Shown piece by piece: positions 39,415 to 50,470 of a stretch of DNA of 64,000 bases. A model generated the notes under the pieces. The model was not told the origin of the DNA. It did not search any database and saw nothing but the letters and a program-made list of their open reading frames with translations. The DNA is from Nomia melanderi (taxonomy: Eukaryota > Arthropoda > Insecta > Hymenoptera > Halictidae): assembly GCF_051020985.1 (NCBI RefSeq), contig NW_027475167.1, positions 1 through 64,000 of the forward strand, written 5' to 3'. The translations under genes and the position numbers were made by a program. Position 1 is the stretch's first letter. The number at the start of each line of letters is the position of its first letter.

Positions 39415-39892
39415 TTAGAGAAAGCGAAATAAATCAAAGTGCATTGTCTGCAGGAGGCCCTGGCGCATGAATTTGTGCAGCGGGAACGACCTCGGCCAAC
39501 CAGGGGCCCAGAAAACCACCGTCTCATGGGGCCTGACACTCAGGGTCAGGGGAAAATCCAATATATATATGGTGATATCTCGGGTGCTATTAGAGATAGC
39601 GCAATAAATCAAAGTGTATTGTCTGTAGAAGGCCCTGGCGCATGAATCTGTGCAGCGGGAACGTCCTCGGACCACCAGGGGCCGAGAAAACCACCGTCTC
39701 ATGGGGTCCGACACTCAGGGTCAGGGAAAAATCCAATATAAATCTGGTGATATCACGGGTGGTATTACAGATAGCGCAATAAATCAAAGTACATTGTTTG
39801 TAGGTCTGACCGAGAAAACCATCGACACATGGGGCCGGACTGTCAGGGTCAAGGAAAAATCCAATATATATCTGGTGATATCTCGGGTGCTA
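39415..39892 (+). repeat. 478-bp higher-order unit with truncated monomer, copy 2
   Basis: Tandem copy of 38,937-39,414 with the same 47-bp deletion (junction near 39,804). Differences are few, for example TTGTTTGTAGG for TTGTCTGTAGG and AATCTGGTGATATC for AATCTAGTGATATC. The deletion predates the duplication. Confidence 0.9.
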
Positions 39893-40554
39893 TTAGAGAT
39901 AGCGAAATAAATCAAAGTGCATTGTCTGCAGGAGGCCCTGGCGCATGAATCTGTGCGGCGGGAACGACCTCGGACCACCAGGGGCCGAGAAAACCACCGT
40001 CTCATGGGGCCGGACTCTCAGGGTCAGGGAAAAATCCAATATGTATCTAGTGATATCTCGGGTGCTATTAGAGATATCGCAATAAATCAAAGTGAGTTAT
40101 CTGCAGGGGGCCCTGGCGCATGAATCCGTGCAGCGGGATCGACCTCAGCCCACGAGGGACCGAGAAAATCATCGACACATGGGGCCGGACTGTCAGGGTC
40201 AGGGAAAAATCCAATATATATCTGGTGATGTCTCGGGTGCTATTAGAGATAGCGCAATAATCCAAAGTGAATTATCTGCAGGAGGCCCTGGCGCATGAAT
40301 CCGTGCAGCGGGAACGACTTCGGACCACCAGGGGCCGAGACAACCACCGTCTCATGGGGTCGGACACTCAGGGTCAGGGAAAAATCCAGTATATATCTGA
40401 TGATATCTCGGGTGCTATTACACATAGCGCAATAAATCAAAGTGCATTGTCTGCAGGAGGCCCTGGCGCATAAATCTGTGCAGCGGGAACGACCTCGGAC
40501 CACCAGGGGCCGAGAAAACCACCGACACATGGGGCCGGACACTCAGGGTCATGC

Positions 40555-41428
40555 AAAAATCCAGCATATATCTGGTGATATCTCGGGTGCTATTAGAGAT
40601 TGCGCAATAAATCAAAGTGCATTGTCCGTAGGAGGCCCTTGCGCATGAATCTGTGCAGCAGGAACGACATCGGACCACCAGGGTCCGAGAAAATTACAGA
40701 TTTTCGGTATCCGTCACCCAATGTCATGTAAAAATCCAGCATATATCTGGTGATATCTCGGGTTCCATTACAGATAGCGCGATAAACCAAAGTGAATTAT
40801 CTGCAGGAAGCTGTGGCGCATGATTCTGTGCAGCGGGAACCACCTCGGACGAACAGGGGCCGAGAAAATCACCGTCTCATGAGGCCGGACTTTCAGGGTC
40901 AGGGAAAAATTCAATATATATATGGTGATATCTCGGGTTCTCTTACAGATAGCGCACTAAACCAACGTGAATTATCTGCAGCGGGCCCTGGGGCATGATT
41001 CTGTGCAGCGGGAACGACCTCGGACCACCAGGGGCCGAGACAATCACCGTCTCATGGGGCGGGACACTCAGGGTCGGTTGAAAAATTCAATATATATCTG
41101 GTGATATCTCGGGTGCTCTTACAGATAGCGCACTAAACCAAAGTGAATTATCTGCAGCGGGCCCTGGGGCATGAACCTGTGCAGCGGGAACGACCTCGGA
41201 TCACCAGGGGCCGAGAAAACCACCGACACATGTCGCCGGACACCCAAGGTCATGTAAAAACCCAATATATATCTGGTGATTCCTCGGGTGCTATTAGAGA
41301 TAGCGCAATAAACCAAAGTGAATTGTCTGCGGGAGGCCCTGGCGCATGAATCTGTGCAGCGGCAAGACCTCGGACCACCAGGGGCCGAGAAAACCTCCGA
41401 CACATGGGGCGGACACTCAGGGTCATGT
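40555..41428 (+). repeat. Five-monomer higher-order repeat (874 bp), copy 1
   Basis: The five-monomer string repeats next door at 41,429-42,302 with only a handful of changes. It includes a type-B monomer, GCAGGAAGCTGTGGCGCATG, GGACGAACAGGGG, GGGTTCTCTTACAG, CAGCGGGCCCTGGGGCATG, GTCGGTTGAAAAATTC and CACATGTCGCCGGACACCC. Confidence 0.92.
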
Positions 41429-42302
41429 AAAAATCCAGCATATATCTGGTGATATCTCGGGTGCTATTAGAGATAGCGCAATAAATCAAAGTGCATTGTC
41501 CGTAGGAGGCCCTTGCGCATGAATCTGTGCAGCAGGAACGACATCGGACCACCAGGGTCCGAGAAAATTACAGATTTTCGGTATCCGTCACCCAATGTCA
41601 TGTAAAAATCCAGCATATATCTGGTGATATCTCGGGTTCCATTACAGATAGCGCGATAAACCAAAGTGAATTATCTGCAGGAAGCTGTGGCGCATGATTC
41701 TGTGCAGCGGGAACCACCTCGGACGAACAGGGGCCGAGAAAATCACCGTCTCATGAGGCCGGACTTTCAGGGTCAGGGAAAAATTCAATATATATATGGT
41801 GATATCTCGGGTTCTCTTACAGATAGCGCACTAAACCAAAGTGAATTATCTGCAGCGGGCCCTGGGGCATGATTCTGTGCAGCGGGAACGACCTCGGACC
41901 ACCAGGGGCCGAGACAATCACCGTCTCATGGGGCGGGACACTCAGGGTCGGTTGAAAAATTCAATATATATCTGGTGATATCTCGGGTGCTCTTACAGAT
42001 AGCGCACTAAACCAAAGTGAATTATCTGCAGCGGGCCCTGGGGCATGAACCTGTGCAGCGGGAACGACCTCGGATCACCAGGGGCCGAGAAAACCACCGA
42101 CACATGTCGCCGGACACCCAAGGTCATGTAAAAACCCAATATATATCTGGTGATTCCTCGGGTGCTATTAGAGATAGCGCAATAAACCAAAGTGAATTGT
42201 CTGCGGGAGGCCCTGGCGCATGAATCTGTGCAGCGGCAAGACCTCGGACCACCAGGGGCCGAGAAAACCTCCGACACATGGGGCGGACACTCAGAGTCAT
42301 GT
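41429..42302 (+). repeat. Five-monomer higher-order repeat (874 bp), copy 2
   Basis: Near-identical tandem copy of 40,555-41,428. Visible differences include AACCAAAGTG (41,834) for AACCAACGTG (40,960) and CAGAGTCATG (42,292) for CAGGGTCATG (41,418). This is one of the youngest duplications in the window. Confidence 0.92.
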
Positions 42303-42349
42303 AAAAATCCAGCATATATCTGGTGATATCTCGGGTGCTATTAGAGATA

Positions 42350-42545
42350 GCGCAATAAATCAAAGTGCATTGTCTGCAGGAAGCCCTGGCGCATGATTCT
42401 GTGCAGCGGGAACGACCTCGGACAACCAGGGGCCGAGAAAATCTCCGTCTCATGGGGCCGGCCTGTCAGGGTCAGGGAAAAATCCAATATAAATCTGGTG
42501 ATATCTCGGGTGCTATTAGAGATAGCGCAATAAACCAAAGTGCAT
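42350..42545 (+). repeat. Dispersed monomer block U, copy 1
   Basis: Signature CAGGAAGCCCTGGCGCATG, ATTCTGTGCAGCGGG, GGACAACCAGGGG, GAAAATCTCCGTC and GGCCGGCCTGTCAGG. It recurs at 45,148-45,410 and 46,371-46,633, which share a longer match with each other (spacing 1,223 bp). Confidence 0.8.
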
Positions 42546-44689
42546 TGTCTGTAGGAGGCACTGGCGAATGAATCTGTGGAGCAGGAACGACCTCGGACCA
42601 CCAGGGGCCGAGAAAATTACAGATATTCGGAATCGGTCACCCAAGGTCATGTAAAAATCCAGCATATATCTGGTGATATCTCGGGTGTTATTACAGATAG
42701 CGCAATAAACCAAAGTGCATTGTCTGTAGGAGGCCCTGGCGCATGATTCTGTGCAGCGGGAACGACCTCGGACCACCAGGGGCCGAGAAAATCACCGTCT
42801 CATGGGGCCGGACTGTCAGGGTCAGGGAAAAATCCAATATATAGCTGGTGATATCTCGGGTGCTATTAGATATAGCGCCATAAATCAAAGTGAATTATCT
42901 GCAGGGTGCCCCGGCGCATGAATCTGTGTAGCGGGAACGACCTCGGACCACCAGGGGTCGAGAAAACCACCGAATCATGGGGCCGGGCACTCAGGGTCAG
43001 GGAAAAATCCAATATATATCTGGTGATATCTCGGGTGCTATTAGAGATAGCGCAATAAACCAAAATGAATTATCTGCAGGAGGACCTGGCGCATGAATCT
43101 ATGCAGCGGGATCGACCTCGGACCACCAGGGGCCGAGAAAATCACCGTCTCATGGGGCCGGACTGTCAGGGTCAGGGAAAAATCCAATATATATCTGGTG
43201 ATATCTCGGGTGCTATTAGAGATAGCGCAATAAATCAAAGTGCATTGTCTGTAGGAGGCCCTGGCGCATGAATCTGTGCAGCGGGAACGACCTCGGACCA
43301 CCAGGGGCCGAGAAAACCACCGTCTCATGGGGTCGGACACTCAATGTCAGGGGAAAATCCAATATATATATGGTGATATCTCGGGTGCTATTACAGATTG
43401 CGCAATAAATCAAAGTGCATTGTCTGTAGGAGGCCCTGGCGCATGAATCTGTGCAGCGGGATCGACCTCGGACCACGAGGGACCGAGAAAACCATCGACA
43501 CATGGAGCCGGACTGACAGGGTCAAGGAAAAATCCAATATATATCTGGTGATATCTCGGGTGCTATTAGAGATAGCGCAATAAACTAAAGTGCATTGTCT
43601 GCAGGAGGCCCTGGCGCATGAATCTGTGCAGCGGGAACGACCTCAGACCACCAGGCGCCGAGAAAATTACAAATATTCGGAATCCGTCACCCAAGGTCAT
43701 GTAAAAATCCAGCATATATCTGGTGACATCTCGGGTGCTATTACAGATAGCGAAATGAATCAAAGTGAATTATCTGCAGGGGGCCCTGGCGCATGAATCT
43801 GTGCAGCGGGAACGACCTCGGACCACCAGGGGCCGAGAATACCCCAGTCTCATGGGGTCGGACTGTCAGGGTCAGGGAAAAATCCGATATATATCTGGTG
43901 ATATCTCGGGTGCTATTAGAGATAGCGCAATAAATCAAAGTGCATTGTCTGCAGGAGGCCCTAGCGCATGAATATGTGCAGCGGAAACGACCTCGGACCA
44001 ACAGGGGCCGAGAAAACTACCGTCTCATGGGGCCGGACTGTCAGGGTCAGGAAAAAATCCAATATATATCTGGTGGTATCTCGGGTGCTATTACAGATAG
44101 CGCAATAAATCAAAGTGCATTGTCTGCAGGATGCCCTGGCGCATGAATCTGTGCAGCGGGAACGACCTCGGATCATCAGGGGCCGAGAAAACTACCGTCC
44201 CATGGGGCCGGACACTCAGGGTCAGGGAAAAATCCAATATATATATGGTGATATCTCTGGTGCTATTACAGATAGCGCAATAAACCAAAGTGAATTATCT
44301 ATAGGAGGCCCTGGCGCATGAATCTGTGAAGCAGGAACGACCTCGGCCCTCCAGGGGCCGAGAAACTTACATATTTTCGGTGTCCGTCACCCAAAGTCAT
44401 GCAAAAATCCAGTATATATATGGTGATATCTCGGGTGCTATTACAGATAGCGCAATAAACCAAAGTGAATTATCTGCAGGAAGCCGTGGCGCATGATTCT
44501 GTGCAGCGGGAACGACCTCGGACCACCAGGGGCCGAGAAAATCACCGTCTCAAGGGGCCGGACATTCAGGGTCAGGGAAAAATCCAGCATATATCTGGTG
44601 ACATCTCGGGTGCTATTAGAGATTGCGCAATAAATCAAAGTGCATTGTCCGTAGGAGGCCTTCGCGCATGAATCTGTGCAGCAGGAACG

Positions 44690-46050
44690 ACATCGGACCA
44701 CCAGAGGCCGAGAAAACCACCGATACATGGGGCCGGACACTCAGGGTCATGTAAAAATCCAGCATATATCTGGTGATCTCGGGTGCTATTAGAGATAGCG
44801 CAATAAATCAAAGTGCATTGCCCGTAGGAGGACCTTGCGCATGAATCTGTGCAGCAGGATCGACATCGGACCACCAGGGTCCGAGAAAATTACAGATTTT
44901 CGGTATCCGTCACCCAATGTCATGTAAAAATCCAGCATATATCTGGTGATATCTCGGGTTCTATTACAGATAGCGCCATAAATCAAAGTGCATTGTCTGC
45001 AGGAGGCCCTTGCGCATGAATCTGTGCAGCAGGAACGACATCGGAACACCAGGGTCCGAGAAAATTACAGATTTTCGGTATCCGTCACCCAATGTCATGT
45101 AAAAATCCAGCATATATCTGGTGATATCTCGGGTTCTATTACAGATAGCGCCATAAATCAAAGTGCATTGTCTGCAGGAAGCCCTGGCGCATGATTCTGT
45201 GCAGCGGGAACGACCTCGGACAACCAGGGGCCGAGAAAATCTCCGTCTCATGGGGCCGGCCTGTCAGGGTCAGGGAAAAATCCAATATAAATCTGGTGAT
45301 ATCTCGGGTGCTATTAGAGATAGCGCAATAAACCAAAGTGAATTATCTGCAGGAGGCCCTGGCGCATGAATCTGTGCAGCGGGAACGACCTCGGACCACC
45401 AGGGGCCGAGAAAACCACAGTCTCATGGGGCCGGACACTCAGGGTCAGGGAAAAATCCAATATATATCTGATGATATCTCGGGTGCTATTACAGATAGCG
45501 CAATAAACCGAAGTGCATTGTCTGCAGGAGGCCCTGGCGCATGAATCCGTGCAGCGGGAACGACCTCGGACCACCAGGGGCCGAGAAAACCACCGTCTCA
45601 TGGGGCCGGACTGTCAGGGTCAGGGAAAAATCCATTATATATGTGGTGATATCTCGAGTGCCATTAGAGATAGCGCGATAAATCAAAGTGCATTGTCTGC
45701 AGGAGGCCCTGGCGCATGAATCTGAGCAGCGGGAACGACCTCGGACCACCAGGGGCCGAGAAAACCACCGATACATGGGGCCGGACACTCAGGGTCATGT
45801 AAAAATCCAGCATATATCTGGTGATCTCGGGTGCTATTAGAGATAGCGCAATAAATCAAAGTGCATTGCCCGTAGGAGGACCTTGCGCATGAATCTGTGC
45901 AGCAGGATCGACATCGGACCACCAGGGTCCGAGAAAATTACAGATTTTCGGTATCCGTCACCCAATGTCATGTAAAAATCCAGCATATATCTGGTGATAT
46001 CTCGGGTTCTATTACAGATAGCGCCATAAATCAAAGTGCATTGTCTGCAG
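44690..46050 (+). repeat. Block V, two copies 1,048 bp apart
   Basis: The string at about 44,720-45,000 (CGATACATGGGGCCGG, a 172-bp monomer with GGTGATCTCGGG, then GCCCGTAGGAGGACC, a type-B segment and TAGCGCCATAAATC) recurs at about 45,768-46,045. The GGTGATCTCGGG monomer lacks three bases of the usual GGTGATATCTCGGG. Confidence 0.83.
45148..45410 (+). repeat. Dispersed monomer block U, copy 2
   Basis: Copy of the 42,350 block (2,798 bp away) and of the 46,371 block (1,223 bp away), with GAAAATCTCCGTC and GGCCGGCCTGTCAGG. Confidence 0.8.
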
Positions 46051-46370
46051 GAGGCCCTGGCGCATGATTCTGTGATGCAGGAACGACCTCGGATCACCAG
46101 GGGCCGAGAAAACCACCGACACATGGGGCCGCACACTCGGGGTCAGGGAAAAATCCAATATATATCTGGTGATATCTCGGGTGCTATTAGAGATAGCGCA
46201 ATAAACCAAAGTGAATTATCTGCAGCGGGCCCTGGGGCATGAAACTGTGCAGCGGGAACGACCTCGGATCACCAGGGGCCGAGAAAACCACCGACACATG
46301 TCGCCGGACACCCAATGTTATGTAAAAACCCAATATATATCTGGTGATTCCTCGGGTGCTATTAGAGATA

Positions 46371-46633
46371 GCGCAATAAATCAAAGTGCATTGTCTGCAG
46401 GAAGCCCTGGCGCATGATTCTGTGCAGCGGGAACGACCTCGGACAACCAGGGGCCGAGAAAATCTCCGTCTCATGGGGCCGGCCTGTCAGGGTCAGGGAA
46501 AAATCCAATATAAATCTGGTGATATCTCGGGTGCTATTAGAGATAGCGCAATAAACCAAAGTGAATTATCTGCAGGAGGCCCTGGCGCATGAATCTGTGC
46601 AGCGGGAACGACCTCGGACCACCAGGGGCCGAG
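46371..46633 (+). repeat. Dispersed monomer block U, copy 3
   Basis: Third copy of block U, joined on the left to the CACATGTCGCCGGACACCC monomer that also occurs in the 41-42 kb five-mer. The 42-46.6 kb interval is thus a reshuffling of a small set of monomers. Confidence 0.8.
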
Positions 46634-48754
46634 AAAACCACCGTCTCATGGGGTCGGACACTCAGCGTCAGTGAAAAATCCAATATATATCTGGTGATAT
46701 CTCGGGTGCTATTACAGATAGCACAATAAGTCAAAGTGCATTGTCTGTAGGAGGCCCTGGCGCATGAATCTGTGCAGCGGGATCGACCTCGAACCACCAG
46801 GGGCCGAGAAAATCACCGCCTCATGGGGCCGGACTGTCAGGGTCAGGGAAAAATCCAATATATATCTGGTGATATCTCGGGTGCTATTAGAGATAGCGCA
46901 ATCAATCAAAGTGAATTATCTGCAGGGGGCCCTGCCGCATGAATCTGTGCAGCGGGAACGACCTCAGACCACCAGGGGCCGAGAAAACTACCGTCTCATG
47001 GGGCCGGACTGTCAGGGTCAGATAAAATCCAATATATATCTGGTGATATCTCGGGTGCTATTACAGAAACCCCAATAAATCAAAGTGCATTGTCTGCAGG
47101 AGGCCCTGGCGCATGAATCTGTGCAGCGGGAACGACCTCGGACCACCAGGGGCCGAGAAAACCACCGTCTCATGGGGTCGGACACTCAGGGTCAGTGAAA
47201 AATCCAATATAAATCTGGTGATATCTCGGGTGCTATTACAGATAGCGCAATAAATCAAAGTCCATTGTCTGCAGGAGGCCCTAGCGCATGAATCTGTGCA
47301 GCGGGATCGACCTCGGACCACCAGGGGTCGAGATAACCACCGAAACATGGGGCCGGGCACTCAGGGTCAGGGAAAAATCCAATATATATCTGGTGATATC
47401 TCGGGTGCTGTTACAAATAGCGCAATAAATCAAAGTGCATTGTATGTAGGAGGCCCTGGCGCATGAATCTGTGCAGCGGGATCGACCTCGGACCACCAGG
47501 GGCCGAGAGAATCACCGTCTCATGGGGCCAGACTGTCAGGGTCAGGGAAAAATCCAATATATATCTGGTGATAACGCGGGTGCTATTAGACATAGCGGAA
47601 TAAATCAAAGTCCATTGTCTGCAGGAGGCCCTAGCGCATGAATCTGTGCAGCGGGAACGACCACGGACCACCAGGGGCCGAGAAAACTACCGTCTCATGG
47701 GGCCGGACACTCAGGGTCAGGGAAAAATCCAATATATATCTGGTGATATCTCGGGTGCTATTAGAGATAGCGCAATAAACGGAAGAGCATTGTCTGTAGG
47801 AGGCCCTGGCGCATGAATCTGTGCGGCGGGATCGACCTCGGACCACCAGGGGCCGAGAAAATCACCGTCTCATGGGGCCGGACTGTCAGGGTCAGGGAAA
47901 AATCCATTATATATCTGGTGATATCTCGGGTGCTATTAGAGATAGCGCAATAAACCAAAGTGAATTATCTATAGGAGGCCCTGGCCCATGAATGGGTGCA
48001 GCGGGATCGACCTCGGACCACCAGGGGCCGAGAAATTCACCGTCTCATGTGGCCGGACTGTCAGGGTCAGGGAAAATCCAATATATATCTGGTGATATCT
48101 CGGGTGCTATTACAGAAACCGCAATAATTCAAAGTGCATTGTCTGTAGGAGGCCCTGGCGCATGAATCTGTGCAGCGGGATTGACCTCGGACCACCAGGG
48201 GCCGAGAAAACCACCGTCTCATGGGGCCGGACACTCAGGGTCAGGGGAAAATCCAATATATATATGGTGATATCTCGGGAGCTATTACAGATGGCACGAT
48301 AAATCAAAGTGAATTGTCTGCAGGAGGCCCTGGCACATGAATCTGTACAACGGGAACGACCTCGGACCACCAGGGGCCGAGGAAACCACCGTCTCATGGG
48401 GTCGGACACTCAGGGTCAGGGAAAAATCCAATATAAATCCGGTGATATCTCGGGTGCTATTACAGATAGATCAATAAATCAAAGTGCATTGTCTGCAGGA
48501 GGCCCTGGCGCATGAATCTGTGCAGCGGGAACGACCTCGGACCCCCAGGGGCCGAGAAAATCACCGTCTCATGGGGCCGGACTGTCAGGGTCAGAGAAAA
48601 ATCCAATATATATCTGGTGATATCTCGGGTGCTATTAGAGATAGCGCAATAAATCAAAGTGATTTATCTGCCGGAGGCCCTGGCGCAAGAATCTGTGCAG
48701 CGGGATCGACCTCGGACAACCAGGGGCCGAGAAAACCACCGTCTCATGGGGTCG

Positions 48755-49283
48755 GACACTCAGGGTCAGGCAAAAATCCAATATATATCTGGTGATATCT
48801 CGGGTGCTATTACAGATAGCGCAATAAATCAAAGTGCATTGTCTGTTGGAGGCCCTGGCGCATGAATCTGTGCAGCGGGATCGACCTGGGACCTCGAGGG
48901 ACCGAGAAAACCATCGACACATTGGGCCGGTCTATCAGGGTCAAGGAAAAATCCAATATATATATCTGGTGATATCTCGGGTGCTATTAGAGATAGCGCA
49001 ATAAATCAAAGTGCATTGTCTGCATCAGGCCCTGGCGCATGAATCTGTACAACGGGAACGACCTCGGACCACCAGGGGCCGAGGAAACCACCGTCTCATG
49101 GGGTCGTACACTCAGGGTGAGGGAAAAATCCAATATATATATCTGGTGATATCTCGAGTGCTATTAGAGATAGCGCAATAAACCAAAGTGCATTGTCTGC
49201 AGGAGGCCCTGGCACATGAATCTGTACAACGGGAACGACCTCGGACCACCAGGGGCCGAGGAAACCACCGTCTCATGGGGTCG
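48755..49283 (+). repeat. Three-monomer higher-order repeat (529 bp), copy 1
   Basis: Unit of three monomers plus 4 bp. The extra bases are TA dinucleotides: two of the three monomers read AATATATATATCTGG instead of AATATATATCTGG. Other marks are GTCTGTTGGAGG, GACCTGGGACCTCGAGGGAC, ACATTGGGCCGGTCTATCAG, CTGCATCAGGCCC and CTGTACAACGGG. Confidence 0.88.
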
Positions 49284-49812
49284 GACACTCAGGGTCAGGC
49301 AAAAATCCAATATATATCTGGTGATATCTCGGGTGCTATTACAGATAGCGCAATAAATCAAAGTGCATTGTCTGTTGGAGGCCCTGGCGCGTGAATCTGT
49401 GCAGCGGGATCGACCTGGGACCTCGAGGGACCGAGAAAACCATCGACACATTGGGCCGGTCTATCAGGGTCAAGGAAAAATCCAATATATATATCTGGTG
49501 ATATCTCGGGTGCTATTAGAGATAGCGCAATAAATCAAAGTGCATTGTCTGCATCAGGCCCTGGCGCATGAATCTGTACAACGGGAACGACCTCGGACCA
49601 CCAGGGGCCGAGGAAACCACCGTCTCATGGGGTCGGACACTCAGGGTGAGGGAAAAATCCAATATATATATCTGGTGATATCTCGGGTGCTATTAGAGAT
49701 AGCGCAATAAACCAAAGTGCATTGTCTGCAGGAGGCCCTGGCACATGAATCTGTACAACGGGAACGACCTCGGACCACCAGGGGCCGAGGAAACCACCGT
49801 CTCATGGGGTCG
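49284..49812 (+). repeat. Three-monomer higher-order repeat (529 bp), copy 2
   Basis: Tandem copy of 48,755-49,283 with the same TA expansions near 48,957/49,486 and 49,134/49,663. Small changes include GGCGCGTGAATC (49,386) for GGCGCATGAATC and CTCGGGTGC for CTCGAGTGC. A further CTGCATCAGG monomer follows at 49,899. Confidence 0.88.
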
Positions 49813-50217
49813 GACACTCAGGGTCAGGGAAAAATCCAATATATATCTGGTGATATCTGGAGTGCTATTGCAGATAGCGCAATAAATCAAAGTGCATTGT
49901 CTGCATCAGGCCCTGGCGCATGAATCTGTACAGCGGGAATGACCTCGAACCACCAGGGGCCGAGAAAACCACCGTCTCATGGGGCCGGACACTCAGGGTC
50001 AGGGGAAAATCCAATAAATATATGGTGATATCTCGGGAGCTATTACAGATAGCGCAATAAATTAAAGTGAATTATCTGCCGGAGGCCCTGGCGCATGAAT
50101 CTGTGCAGCGGGAACGACCTCGGACACCCAGGGGTTGAGAAAACCACTGTCTCATGGGGTCGGACACTCAGGGTCAGGCAAAAATCCAATATATATCTGG
50201 TGATATCTCGGGTGCTA

Positions 50218-50470
50218 TTACAGATAGCGCAATAAATCAAAGTGCATTGTCTTTAGGAGGCCCGGTCGCATGAATCTGTGCAGCGGGAACGACCTCGGAC
50301 CCCCAGGGGTTGAGAAAACCACCGTCTCATGGGGCCGGACACTCTGGTTCAGCGGAAAATCCAATATATATATGGTGATATCTCGGGTGCTATTACAGAT
50401 AGCGCAATAAATCAAAGTACATTGTCTTTAGGAGGCCCGGTCGCATGAATCTGTGCAGCGGGAACGACCT
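50218..50470 (+). repeat. Adjacent near-identical monomers (GGCCCGGTCGCATG)
   Basis: Two neighbouring monomers share GTCTTTAGGAGGCCCGGTCG at about 50,249 and 50,424, a private variant. It is a single-monomer tandem duplication. The preceding units carry CAGGGGTTGAGAAAACC, which breaks the usual GGCCGAG. Confidence 0.7.

Larger units (their letters stand above)
38328..45990 (+). repeat. Cluster of type-B monomers
   Basis: Type-B segments start at about 38,333, 40,691, 41,565, 42,612, 43,669, 44,373, 44,888, 45,062 and 45,937. Most read TTACAGATTTTCGGTATC, CGTCACCCAATGTCATG and TAAAAATCCAGCATATATC, with the 42.6 and 43.7 kb copies closer to the ATATTCGGAATC form. Many are preceded by GCAGCAGGAACGAC. 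Neighbouring A-type monomers in this zone often carry B-like ends (CATGTAAAAATCCAGCAT at 41,434, 42,298, 44,747 and 45,797), as expected from conversion or exchange between the two types. Confidence 0.87.

Noticed and set aside
38937..39892. Insertion of a mobile element at the short monomers.
   Set aside because: The change is a 47-bp deletion within the satellite with no foreign sequence or target-site duplication.
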